Shown: positions 53,201-61,306 of the stretch, piece by piece | How positions within the stretch are numbered: the first letter of the stretch is position 1 | Layout of the letters: every line of letters begins with the position of its first letter | Assembly: GCF_019634845.1 (NCBI RefSeq) | Contig: NZ_JAHCAQ010000007.1 | Location: 62,001 to 126,000 of the forward strand | Length of the DNA: 64,000 nt | Origin: Dokdonella sp. | GTDB lineage: Bacteria > Pseudomonadota > Gammaproteobacteria > Xanthomonadales > Rhodanobacteraceae | Direction of reading: 5' to 3' | Program-made: the position numbers and the translations under genes | The notes under the pieces: model-generated | Database searches by the model: none | What the model was told of the DNA's origin: nothing | What the model saw: only the letters and a program-made list of their open reading frames with translations

Positions 53201-56200
53201 CGCAGCGCATCCTCGAGTGCGGAACGATCGAGCGTGCCGTCGAATTCGAGCAGCACCGCTTCGTTGCAGGCCAGCGCGGCGCTCGGCCCGTACTGGCAAC
53301 CGAGCCATTTCTCGAGCTGGCCGTCGGTCAGCGCCACCGTCTCGGGCAGCGTGGTTGCTGCCGCTGCAGGCGCGCTGGCCGCTGCCGGCAACGCCGGCGG
53401 CGCCGCACGTGGCCGCAGCAGCCCGGCCGCGAGCAACTCGTCGAGTGCGGCGCGCACCGCCTCGTGGATGCGCTCGACCTCGACCGCGCCGTGGGCCTCG
53501 GTGAGGAAGCAATTGAACTGTTCGTACAGGTGCAGGCCGTGCCCACGCAGCGCATACCAGAACAGGCTCGCGCACGGTTGGTCCTCGTCGGCGACGATGC
53601 GCCACAACGAACTGCAGCCCACCGCCGTGAGTGGCGCTGCGCGTTGCTCGAACAATGCGTTGAGACGCGCCACGAGTTCGCCGCTGCGCGCGTTGAGCGT
53701 TTCCTGCAGTGCCGGCCCGCTGCGCTTGAGGTGCAGCAGCGCGGCGCGCGCCGCCGCCAGCGCCAACGGATGCCGCACGAAGGTGCCGGCGAAATAGGTG
53801 ACACCGGCTTCGGGCACCGAGTCGTCGCCAAAGTGCCAGTCGCCGCCGTCGAGCGCATCGAGCCAGTGCGCGCTGCCGGCGATCGCCGCCAGCGGCAGAC
53901 CGCCGCCGATGATCTTGCCGTAGGTGGCGATGTCGGCCCGCACGCCATAGAACGCCTGCGCGCCGCCCTGGGCCAAGCGGAATCCGGTGATGACCTCGTC
54001 GAAGATCAGCGCACAGCCGGCCTCGTCGCAGATCGCGCGCAAGGCCTGCACGAAGGCGCGTGGCTGCAGCGTCGGGTTCCTGCCCTGCACCGGCTCGATC
54101 ATGATCGCGGCCAGCTCGTGGCCGCGCTCGCGCAGCACCTGGAGCGCGGCATCGCTGCCATAGTCGAGCACGAGCACGTTCTCGACCGCGCTGGCAAGGA
54201 TGCCCGGCGCCGCCGCGATCGAACGCAGGCTGCGCGTGCCGCGCACGATCACCTCGTCGAAGATGCCGTGGTAGGAATTGGTGAAGATCGCGATCGTGCG
54301 GCGCCCGGTCACGGTGCGCGCAATGCGCATCGCGCCCATCACCGCTTCGGATCCGGTATTGCAGAACGCCACGCGCGCCATGCCGGTCATCTCGGCGATG
54401 AGCGCCGCCACTTCGGCGGTGAGTGGATGCTGCGGCCCGATCTCGTAGCCGGCGTCGATCTGCTGATGCAGCGCGGCCGCCACGGCGCTGGGCTGGTAGC
54501 CGAGGAAATTGGCCCCGAACGCATTGAGGCAGTCGACGTACTGATTGCCGTCGAGGTCGTACAGGTACGCGCCTTGCGAGCGCTCGACGACGATCGGATA
54601 GACGAGCTCCTTCCACAGCGGGTTGAAGCCGGTCACCACGCGCGGATCGGCCATGCACGCGCGGTTGTGCTCGGCGAACGCCTTCGAACGCGCCGTGCGC
54701 GCGTTGTAGCGCTGCGTGAAGTCGTCGATCCAGGCGTGCTGCGCCGGCGTCAGGGCCAGCTCGCGCTGGCGCGTGATGCGCGCACTGGCGCCGAACGGGC
54801 GCGCACCAAGATCGGCCGGCAGCGCGTCGGCGCCGGCTGCCGGGGGCGGCGCGGTGGCGACCGCGGGCGTGGCCACGCTCGGCGACGGTGCTGCCACGGC
54901 GGGCGCGGCAGCGCCGGCCAGCCGTGCCAGCAACTGCATCTGCTGCTGCATGAGCGCCTGCTGGCTGCGCAGCAGATCGAGCAGGTCGGCGGGCGCGGTG
55001 GCGGTGGCGGTGGTCGCAGACGGCGCCGCAATGGGTGTCGGAGTTGGCGTCGGCATTGCTGCCGGCGCCAGCGCGGCCACGACCGGCTGTGGCCGCGTCG
55101 AGGCAATGAAGCCAGCGAGACTGGCAATGCTGTCGAGGTCCTCCAGCAGGCGCCGGAATTTGAGCTTGACGCCATGCTGGCGCTCGAGTTCGAGCGCGGC
55201 CTGGGTCAGCGACAGCGAATCGAGCCCGAGCTCGAGGAAACTGTTGGTGTCATGGCTGGCGTCGATGCGCTCGCCCGTCAGCGACTCGACCAGCGCACGC
55301 AGTTGCACGCGCAGCGCGGCATCGGCGGCCGCCGGCGCGACCGTGTCGGCGGTCGTGTCGGCGGTCGCGGTCGTGGTCACGGGAGCTGCGGGTGTGGGCT
55401 GGACTTCGTTCATGCTGACTTCCTCTGTCGCACCGCGCACGGGCAACGGTGGGTCGATCCAATGGCGCTGGCCGCCGAACGGATAGGTTGGCAAACCGAT
55501 GCGGCGACGGCCCTGGCCGGCGTAGCGCAGGCTCCAGTCGGGCGTGGCACCGGCCACCCAGCAGGCACCCAGCGCGGCGGCAAAATGTTCGGCGTCGCTG
55601 CCGGGTTTGGCGGCCGGGCCGAGTGTGGCCACGGCCTGCGCGTCGCCGCCGAGCTGGCTGCGCACGAAGCTGGTCAATGCGTGCGAGGGCCCGGCCTCGA
55701 TGAACAGGCTGACACCGTCGGCCGTCGCCGCGGCGATGGCGCTGGCAAACTGCACCGGCTGACGCAGCTGGCGGCACCAGTAGGCGACGCTGGTCGCCTC
55801 CTGCGCGGTGATCGGCGCGCCGCTGACGCAGGAATGGAACGGCCGCGTCGGCGCCGCCAGCGACAGGCCGGCGAACGCACGCTCGAACGGCTCCAGCGCG
55901 CCTGCCATCAGCGCGCTGTGGAAGGCATGGCTGACCTTGAGCCGCGTGCTGGCGACATGCTGCGCGGTGAGCCGCTGCGCGAGGTCGTCGATGGCGGCGC
56001 CAGTGCCCGCCACCACGCACAGTTCGGGCGCATTGTGCGCGGCAAGGTCGAGTCCGGCGCCGAGCTGCGCGGCGATCGCGGCCGGCGCCGCGCGCACCGC
56101 CAGCATCGCACCGGTCGGCTGCGCCTGCATCGCGGCGCCGCGCGCACACACGAGCATCACGGCCTGTTCGAGCGTGAACACGCCGGCCAGCGTGGCCGCG

Positions 56201-58068
56201 ACGTACTCGCCACTGCTGTGACCGATGAGGACATCGGCGACGATGCCGCAGCTTTCCCACAGCCGCGCCAATGCGTATTCGACTGCAAACAACGCCGGCT
56301 GGGTGTAGCGCGTCTGTGCCAGGCGCTCGGCGGCAGCGGTCGCCTGCGCAGGCGGCGGCAGGATCAGGGCGCGCAGGTCGCAGCCCAGGTGCGGACCGGC
56401 CAGCGCACAGCAGCGCTCGAACTCGGCCGCGAACACCGGTTCGGTCGCCACCAGTTCGCGTGCCATGTCGACATGCTGCGAGCCCTGACCCGGGAACAGC
56501 AGCGCGATCTTGCGGTGACGCGCGGTCTGCGGCGCGAGCTGCGCCAGCGCGCTGGCCGCCTGCGCGGCATCACGCGCGACTACGGCGCCGCGCACCGCCA
56601 GCTCGCGGCGGCCGAGTGCAAGCGTGGCGGCGATGTCGGGCAGCTGCGCCTCGCTGGCGTGTTCCAGATGCTGCGCGAGTTGCTGCGCCCGGCGTTGCAG
56701 GGCGGCTTCATCGTGCGCCGACAGCAGCAGCAGCTCGACGCCGCGCCCCGCCGCCGCGGGCGGCGCCGGTGGTGCTTCCTCGAGCACGACGTGCGCATTG
56801 GTGCCGCCGATGCCGAACGAACTCACGCCGGCGCGGCGCGGCGTGGCGCCGCGCGGCCAGGCCACCGCCTCGCGCGCAAGCCGGAACGGTGAATGGGCAA
56901 AGTCGATCTGCGGATTGGGTTGCTCGAGGTTGATCGATGGCGGGATGCGCTCGTGATACAGGGCCAGCGTCGCCTTGATGAGGCCGGCCACACCCGACGC
57001 CGCGACGAGATGACCCAGGTTGCCCTTGAGCGAACCGAGCCAGCAGGTCGCCGCTGCTGCGCCGTCGCCGCGGAAGGCACGCGTCAACGCCTCCACTTCG
57101 ATCGGATCGCCCAGCAGGGTGCCGGTGCCATGCGCCTCGACGTAGCCGATCGCGCCGGCATCGAGACCGGCGCAGTCGAGCGCGAGCCGGATGGCAGCGC
57201 TTTGCCCGCGCACGCTCGGCGCGCTGAAACTGGCCTTGTCCGCGCCATCGTTGTTGACGCCCACGCCGCGGATCACCGCGTAGATCGTGTCGCCTTGCGC
57301 CAGCGCATCGGCCAGGCGCTTGAGCACGACCACGCCTGCCCCCGAGGAGAACACGGTGCCGCTGGCGTCGGCGGCGAATGGTCGGCAATGGCCGTCAGCC
57401 GACTCGATCGCGCCTTCGGCCGGCAGATAGCCCGACTCCTGCGGCACCACGAGGTTGACGCCGCCGGCCAGCGCCACGTCGCACTGCCAGCTCATGAGTC
57501 CGTACCAGGCCTGCGCCACCGCCACCAGCGAGGTCGAACAGGCCGTGTACAGGCTGATCGCCGGCCCGGTGAGGCCGAGCCGGTGCGCGACGCGAGTGGC
57601 GACGTAGTCCTTCTCGTTGGCGAGCATCGCGGCGAATTCGCCGCTGGCGGCGATGACTTCGGGATGCTCGTCGATGAGCTTGCGATAACCGTTGTTGGAC
57701 GTACCGGCCCAGACGCCGATGCTGCCCTCGCTGCGCGCCGGGTCGATGCCGGCGTGTTCGAGCGCGCTCCAGCACAGCTCGAGGAAGATGCGTTGCTGTG
57801 GGTCGATCAGTTGCGCCTCGCGCGCGGGGATCCCGAACAGCGCGGCGTCGAAACGCGCGGCATCGGCGATGATGCCGCGGGCGGCCACGTAGCGCGGGTG
57901 CTCGCGCAGCTCGCGCGGCACGCGCGGCGACAGCTCGTCCGCTGCGAACCGCGTGATCGCTTCGCGACCCGCGAGCAGGTTCGCCCACAGCTCGTCGACG
58001 CTGGCCGCGCCGGGAAAGCGGCCGGCCATGCCGACGATCGCAATGCCATCCTGCGCGGGCTCGTTCAT
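50200..58068 (-). CDS. Hybrid PKS-NRPS megasynthase: KS-AT-ACP-AMT-C-A-T
   Basis: 2622 residues from ATG 58068 (GGAGG 6 bp upstream). KS about 5-430: Cys177 (TACSTS), His313 (EAHGTGT), His353 (KGNLGH). AT about 520-815: GHSSG Ser618, HAFH (714-717), malonyl-type. ACP Ser951 (LGLDS). Ala/Pro/Thr linker about 990-1095. PLP aminotransferase about 1108-1550: Lys1385 (YGKIIGGGLP), IFDEVITGF. C about 1575-2000: HHLILDG (1706-1712). A about 2025-2515: LFTSGSTGEPKG, YGPTETTIW, Lys2505; pocket read by eye DILQLGMIWK, the glycine type. T Ser2562 (LGGDS). No KR, DH, methyltransferase or TE. The order is that of McyE/NdaF without methyltransferase, and MycA-like. It should extend a carrier-bound acyl group by malonate, transaminate the beta-keto group and condense with glycine. 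Confidence 0.95.
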   Translation of the reverse strand: MNEPAQDGIAIVGMAGRFPGAASVDELWANLLAGREAITRFAADELSPRVPRELREHPRYVAARGIIADAARFDAALFGIPAREAQLIDPQQRIFLELCWSALEHAGIDPARSEGSIGVWAGTSNNGYRKLIDEHPEVIAASGEFAAMLANEKDYVATRVAHRLGLTGPAISLYTACSTSLVAVAQAWYGLMSWQCDVALAGGVNLVVPQESGYLPAEGAIESADGHCRPFAADASGTVFSSGAGVVVLKRLADALAQGDTIYAVIRGVGVNNDGADKASFSAPSVRGQSAAIRLALDCAGLDAGAIGYVEAHGTGTLLGDPIEVEALTRAFRGDGAAAATCWLGSLKGNLGHLVAASGVAGLIKATLALYHERIPPSINLEQPNPQIDFAHSPFRLAREAVAWPRGATPRRAGVSSFGIGGTNAHVVLEEAPPAPPAAAGRGVELLLLSAHDEAALQRRAQQLAQHLEHASEAQLPDIAATLALGRRELAVRGAVVARDAAQAASALAQLAPQTARHRKIALLFPGQGSQHVDMARELVATEPVFAAEFERCCALAGPHLGCDLRALILPPPAQATAAAERLAQTRYTQPALFAVEYALARLWESCGIVADVLIGHSSGEYVAATLAGVFTLEQAVMLVCARGAAMQAQPTGAMLAVRAAPAAIAAQLGAGLDLAAHNAPELCVVAGTGAAIDDLAQRLTAQHVASTRLKVSHAFHSALMAGALEPFERAFAGLSLAAPTRPFHSCVSGAPITAQEATSVAYWCRQLRQPVQFASAIAAATADGVSLFIEAGPSHALTSFVRSQLGGDAQAVATLGPAAKPGSDAEHFAAALGACWVAGATPDWSLRYAGQGRRRIGLPTYPFGGQRHWIDPPLPVRGATEEVSMNEVQPTPAAPVTTTATADTTADTVAPAAADAALRVQLRALVESLTGERIDASHDTNSFLELGLDSLSLTQAALELERQHGVKLKFRRLLEDLDSIASLAGFIASTRPQPVVAALAPAAMPTPTPTPIAAPSATTATATAPADLLDLLRSQQALMQQQMQLLARLAGAAAPAVAAPSPSVATPAVATAPPPAAGADALPADLGARPFGASARITRQRELALTPAQHAWIDDFTQRYNARTARSKAFAEHNRACMADPRVVTGFNPLWKELVYPIVVERSQGAYLYDLDGNQYVDCLNAFGANFLGYQPSAVAAALHQQIDAGYEIGPQHPLTAEVAALIAEMTGMARVAFCNTGSEAVMGAMRIARTVTGRRTIAIFTNSYHGIFDEVIVRGTRSLRSIAAAPGILASAVENVLVLDYGSDAALQVLRERGHELAAIMIEPVQGRNPTLQPRAFVQALRAICDEAGCALIFDEVITGFRLAQGGAQAFYGVRADIATYGKIIGGGLPLAAIAGSAHWLDALDGGDWHFGDDSVPEAGVTYFAGTFVRHPLALAAARAALLHLKRSGPALQETLNARSGELVARLNALFEQRAAPLTAVGCSSLWRIVADEDQPCASLFWYALRGHGLHLYEQFNCFLTEAHGAVEVERIHEAVRAALDELLAAGLLRPRAAPPALPAAASAPAAAATTLPETVALTDGQLEKWLGCQYGPSAALACNEAVLLEFDGTLDRSALEDALRNLWQRHEAFRCAISANGRSLVLQALPPLPLREVDLAGADAQSALADWCEREMRTPFDLTQAPLLRFALLRLGAQRHALHVIGHHLILDGWSLAVLCEELQVGYNAAHAGHAAQLPAAQSLRAYALAEHARRAGNGAAQLAWWNALYAELPAPLDLPADPTLTAGADSDFDAATERHEFGVELSTALRAQARRRGVTLYGLLLGAFGLFLARLSGQRDFAVAVPFAGQALAGSGALIGDGVNTLPLRLRIAAHDGIDAAVAGAQAALLDAAEHQDLSLLTIVRARALRRRGARGALADVIFNLNPRVRAPQFSGLVTRWRDCPHVALLWNLFFNLNDDGRQLTLDLHYRTALYQTATIQRWIAQYERLLEEVAMQTPTHVLPAAAVATATPAAPAPRPDTGSLLDLIAAQVQATPDRIAVSDAGASYSYAQLWHASAQVAARLLASGVGRGELVGICMPRRCAMLAAALGILRAGAAYVPLDAAFPAKRLQLMAERAALRHVVVLDGEAVPDAVSGPGIALVAFGDGELRRAAAVTPLPAVSGADLAYVLFTSGSTGEPKGVRILHRNLVNFLCSMREQPGFDADDVICAVTTLSFDIAGLELYLPLICGARVHIASEAQVRDPQQARALFKDCGASVLQTTPTLLRLLCEGDAGEAVAGLRLLVGGEAMPRDLASLVLPHCRQLWNMYGPTETTIWSTLHRVVADEDPVPLGRPIANTRIHVLDAAGQAVAPGERGEIWIGGDGVADGYLNRPDLTAERFRADPFAADGSRMYRTGDAGSLRDGVLQFHGRIDDQVKVRGFRVELGDIEAAAHEDPLVREAAAAVREFGPHDQRLVLYVTARDRFGDLATRLRERLRDTLPAYMRPSHIVVVESMPTTPNGKIDRKALPPPAEQAAPAAAPAAAVVDARETYLAALWCELIGVAAVQADDNFFDLGGDSLLAVDMLARVERETGTRLNVLAIATGTLASIATALPQESATLRGGWLSRLRGWIGARRTG

Positions 58069-59939
58069 CGTCCACCTCCGCTGCGGGCGCCGAAACGGGT
58101 GAACGCGGCGCGCCGCGCGGCCGCACGGGCCGGGTCGGCCTCGCTGCCGCCCGCGGCCGCTGCCGGCGCCGCCAGCACGGCCGCCTGCGCCGCGATCGTC
58201 GGATGTTCGTAGATCTGTGCCGCGCCAAGTACGTGACCGTGCCGGCGCAGTTCGGTCAGCGCGGCGACCACGAGCAGCGAACGCGCACCGTGGTCGAACA
58301 GGTTGGCGTGCACGTCGAGCCGCGCCACCCCGAGCAGGTGTTGCCACAGTTCGCGCAACTGCTCCACCAGCGGCGCGTCCTCGCGCCATTGCAGCGGCTC
58401 GGTCGCGCTTGTCGCGGCGAGTGCGCGGCGATCGACCTTGCCGCTGGCCGTGAGCGGCAGCGCGGCGTGCATGAGTACCGCCTGCGGCACGAGGTAGGCG
58501 GCCAGGCTGGCGGCACAGTGTGCCTGCAGCGCGAGAGCGAGCGCGTGCGGATCGGCGTGGGCATCGCGCGCCACCACGTGCGCGACGAGGCGCCGCCCGG
58601 CCGGTGCGTCGCAGGCCACCACCACGGCGGCGGCCACCGCATCGTGGTCGGCCAGCACGGCCTCGACCTCGGCCGGCTCGATGCGGAAGCCGTCGATCTT
58701 GATCTGGTCGTCGAGCCGTCCCAGGCAATCGAGCACGCCGCCGCCGACATCGCGCACGCGATCGCCGCTGCGATACCAGCGCGTGCCATCGAGCAGGATG
58801 AAGCGCTCGGCGGTGAGCTCGGGGCGGTGGATGTAACCGGCGGCCAGACAGGCGCCGCCAAGCAGCAGCTCGCCTTCCGCGCCGGCAGCCACCTCGACCA
58901 GCGCGGCATCGACGATGCGCGTGCGCACGTGCGGCAGCGCGCGGCCGATCGGCGGCGCCGCCGGCCACTGCGCGGGATCGCCGTCGAGCTCGTGGGCGGT
59001 CACGACATGGGTTTCGGTCGGACCATAATGGTTGTGCAGCACGGCGCCCGGCAATGCCACGAACAGCGCGCGGATCGCCGGCGTGACGTGCAAGGGTTCA
59101 CCGGCGGTGATGATGTCGCGCAGCGCGGCCGGCAGCACGCCGCCAGCGGCTACGGCCTCGGCCAGCGCCTGCAGCGCGACATGCGGCACGAACAGGCGTT
59201 CGATGCGCTCGCGCGCCAGCAGCGCCAGCAGCGCGTAGGGATCGCGCCGCTCGGCGTCGCTCGGCAACACGAGGCAGCCGCCTGCGGCAAGCGTGGTGAA
59301 AATTTCCTGGAACGAGACGTCGAAACCGAGCGGCGCGAACTGCAGCGTGCGGGCGCCGTGGCCCAGACGCGGATGCTGCAGGTGCCAGGCCAACAGCCCG
59401 GCCAGCGCGGCGCTGCGCATGGCCACGCCCTTGGGCCGGCCGGTCGAACCCGAGGTGAACAGCACATAGGCCAGTTCGCCCGCCGTCAGCTCCGGCACGA
59501 CCGCGACCGTGATGGCCGCGGCCGGCTCGATGCGTGCGATGCCGGTCGGCGCCTGCGCGGTGGCGCTGGCGTAAAAGCAGCGCGGCGCCGCATCGTCGAG
59601 CATCGCGGCGAGCCGCGCCGGGGGAAAGTCCAGATCGAGCGGCAGATAGGCCGCGCCGCAGGCGATGCAGGCGAGCATGGCAGCGATGGTTTCGATCGCG
59701 CGCTCGGCCGGCAGCGCCACCACGTCACCACACTGCACTCCGGCGGCGCGCAGCGCAGCCGTATGCGCCGCGACGCGCGCGAGCAGTTGCGCGTGACTGA
59801 GCTGCAACTCGCCCGCACGCAGCGCCGGCGCGCTCGAACCGGCCTGCGCCAACCACGGCGCAAGCAGGCTGTCGGCGCCGCCCGGGCGTGGCGGCAAGAC
59901 GCTGGCAACGCCCATCACACGCTCCATCGCAACGGACAT
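58065..59939 (-). CDS. NRPS loading protein: adenylation domain plus carrier, predicted proline
   Basis: 624 residues from ATG 59939; ATG 59915 with GGAG 6 bp upstream may be the real start (616 residues). A domain: LFTSGSTGRPKG (160-171), the phrase GFDVSFQEIF (205-214), NHYGPTET, GRLDDQIKIDGFRIE, Lys501. The pocket residues read by eye (207, 208, 211, 249, 277, 279, 304, 312, 313, 501) give DVQLIAHVVK, the classical proline code. T domain about 520-590 with Ser554 (DHGARSLL, a slightly altered LGGxS). It overlaps the megasynthase start by 4 bp, so it should load the starter (prolyl) unit for the KS. Confidence 0.93.
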   Translation of the reverse strand: MSVAMERVMGVASVLPPRPGGADSLLAPWLAQAGSSAPALRAGELQLSHAQLLARVAAHTAALRAAGVQCGDVVALPAERAIETIAAMLACIACGAAYLPLDLDFPPARLAAMLDDAAPRCFYASATAQAPTGIARIEPAAAITVAVVPELTAGELAYVLFTSGSTGRPKGVAMRSAALAGLLAWHLQHPRLGHGARTLQFAPLGFDVSFQEIFTTLAAGGCLVLPSDAERRDPYALLALLARERIERLFVPHVALQALAEAVAAGGVLPAALRDIITAGEPLHVTPAIRALFVALPGAVLHNHYGPTETHVVTAHELDGDPAQWPAAPPIGRALPHVRTRIVDAALVEVAAGAEGELLLGGACLAAGYIHRPELTAERFILLDGTRWYRSGDRVRDVGGGVLDCLGRLDDQIKIDGFRIEPAEVEAVLADHDAVAAAVVVACDAPAGRRLVAHVVARDAHADPHALALALQAHCAASLAAYLVPQAVLMHAALPLTASGKVDRRALAATSATEPLQWREDAPLVEQLRELWQHLLGVARLDVHANLFDHGARSLLVVAALTELRRHGHVLGAAQIYEHPTIAAQAAVLAAPAAAAGGSEADPARAAARRAAFTRFGARSGGGR

Positions 59940-60101
59940 GCAGTGCGTCGCGGCAACCGCATGGCAGCGCAGCCGATCACTGCGCAGCGACCAATCGCCT
60001 GCGCGGCCACCACGCGGCCGTGCCGCGCGCGCGCAGCCCGATCGTTGCTCATGGCCATGGTCATCGTCGCTGGCTGCATCGCGATTGATCCGGTATTTGC
60101 C

Positions 60102-61028
60102 TCAATGCACACGCGGCACGCCCCAATCGGCGCCGCGGTTGGCGCCGAAGCGTTCGGTCACGCCGAACAGCGGACCGAGCGCCGCGAGGTAGGCGCCAAG
60201 CCAGCCTGCACGGGCCCGGTGCCCCTTGCGGCGCTCCTCGGCGACCACGTCGCGGGTGAACTCGCGCCAGTTGCTCGCTTCGAGCTGGTCGAAGGCGACC
60301 GTGATATTCATGTTGATGCAACGCGTGATGTGCCATACGCCACACGGCACGAAGGCGGCGTCGCCGGCCTCGAGCACGACGCTGTGACGGCGCGCCTGCT
60401 GCAGCGACGGCCAGCGCTCGCGGTCATTGACGTCGTCCATGCGCGACATCCATGGCATCTGCGGATGCACGTAGAGCAGGTCTTCCTGACCGGGTTCGTA
60501 GAACGTGAACTCCTTGGCGCCGTACACCTGCGCGATCCAGGTGTGCATGTGGAGCATGTCGTAGTGCAGGTACGGAAAGCCGCTGCCGGGGCCGCCAAAG
60601 AAGATCTCGAGGTGGTTGACGAGATCGAACACGCCCTTTGGCATCAACGGACTGGTGTGGCGATTGGGCTGGCCGCAGGCCAGCCGCGGGCCGAGGTCGG
60701 GGAGCAGATCGCTGCAATCGGCCAGCGTGCAGGGGTATGGCGCCGGATGCTCGGCGTCGGAACGCAGTTGCTGGCCGACGATGTCGCCCAGCCGGTACGG
60801 GCGGCCGCGCACGCGCACGGTTCGGTCGGCGTGGTGCTCGAGGAAGAATTCCGGCGTGAAGCGATGACGCGCCGGCCAGGCTGCGAGTGCGCCGCGCACC
60901 ACCACCGGCCGTCGCGGCAGCAGGTAGCGGGCGCGAAACCGCGCCGGTTCCACCTGTTCGACCTCGTCGACCCAGCCATCGCGATCGGTCGCAATCTCGT
61001 CGTTGGCCATTGCTGCCGCGATCCTCAT
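60102..61028 (-). CDS. Cupin-8/JmjC-type Fe(II)/2-oxoglutarate oxygenase
   Basis: 308 residues from ATG 61028 (GAGG 7 bp upstream). The metal triad reads HYD (His155, Asp157) and distal His233 (VWHIT), and Lys172 (YGAKEFTFY) fits the 2-oxoglutarate anchor of FIH-like hydroxylases. The N-terminus PVVVRGALAAWPA is typical of the family. It is the first gene of the minus-strand run, separated from the loading protein by 162 bp with no obvious promoter. A tailoring hydroxylase acting on a carrier-bound amino acid (for example proline) or a protein side chain is inferred. Confidence 0.85.
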   Translation of the reverse strand: MRIAAAMANDEIATDRDGWVDEVEQVEPARFRARYLLPRRPVVVRGALAAWPARHRFTPEFFLEHHADRTVRVRGRPYRLGDIVGQQLRSDAEHPAPYPCTLADCSDLLPDLGPRLACGQPNRHTSPLMPKGVFDLVNHLEIFFGGPGSGFPYLHYDMLHMHTWIAQVYGAKEFTFYEPGQEDLLYVHPQMPWMSRMDDVNDRERWPSLQQARRHSVVLEAGDAAFVPCGVWHITRCINMNITVAFDQLEASNWREFTRDVVAEERRKGHRARAGWLGAYLAALGPLFGVTERFGANRGADWGVPRVH

Positions 61029-61128
61029 GACTTCGCCTCTTGCGCGCGCCGTATCGATGGGCGACCGGCGCGCGAACCGCCACACCGCTGTGGTGGCACC
61101 GCCGGCGCACCTTGCGCCACCAGCAAAA

Positions 61129-61149
61129 CGTGACGCAGTTCACAGTTTA
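61129..61149 (-). promoter_or_regulatory. Promoter with Crp/Clp-like operator before the oxygenase/megasynthase operon
   Basis: On the minus strand TAAACT (61149-61144) runs into TGTGAACTGCGTCACG (61144-61129), a near-consensus TGTGA-N6-TCACA. As at 25447-25467, the last T of the -10 is the first T of the operator. The -35 (CGTCAC at 17 bp) is poor. Leader of about 110 nt to ATG 61028. Confidence 0.55.
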
Positions 61150-61200
61150 GCGCCGCTTGCCACTGCGTGACGAGGGTGGGCGCATCAAGGGGGCGGTGCG

Positions 61201-61228
61201 TTCACGCGGCGGCGGCGCGACGTAGAAT
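61201..61228 (+). promoter_or_regulatory. Promoter of the DnaJ-domain gene
   Basis: TTCACG (61201-61206), 16 bp, TAGAAT (61223-61228); divergent from the oxygenase promoter. The start GTG lies at 61307 with GAGGG upstream. Confidence 0.45.
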
Positions 61229-61306
61229 CGGCCAGACACCGGTGCGGGCGCGGCATTGCGGCGCCGGTTTGGGGTGCACCGCAGACGCGGATCCAGCGAG
61301 GGCGAC

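Noticed and set aside
55320-55400. Short tandem repeats (GTCGGCGGTC-like) and the Pro/Thr tract near 55.0 kb
   Set aside because: They encode the flexible Ala/Thr/Pro linkers flanking the ACP domain; no separate element.
51037-56892. Plus-strand open frame of 1951 codons opposite the megasynthase
   Set aside because: It is the antisense shadow of KS-AT-AMT-C-A domains with all catalytic motifs on the minus strand; the translation is low-complexity Arg/Ala/His/Gln and has no ribosome-binding site.
59915-60112. Small minus-strand frame between the oxygenase and the loading protein
   Set aside because: It overlaps the loading protein start, has no ribosome-binding site and an Arg/Ala-rich composition; no protein family is suggested.
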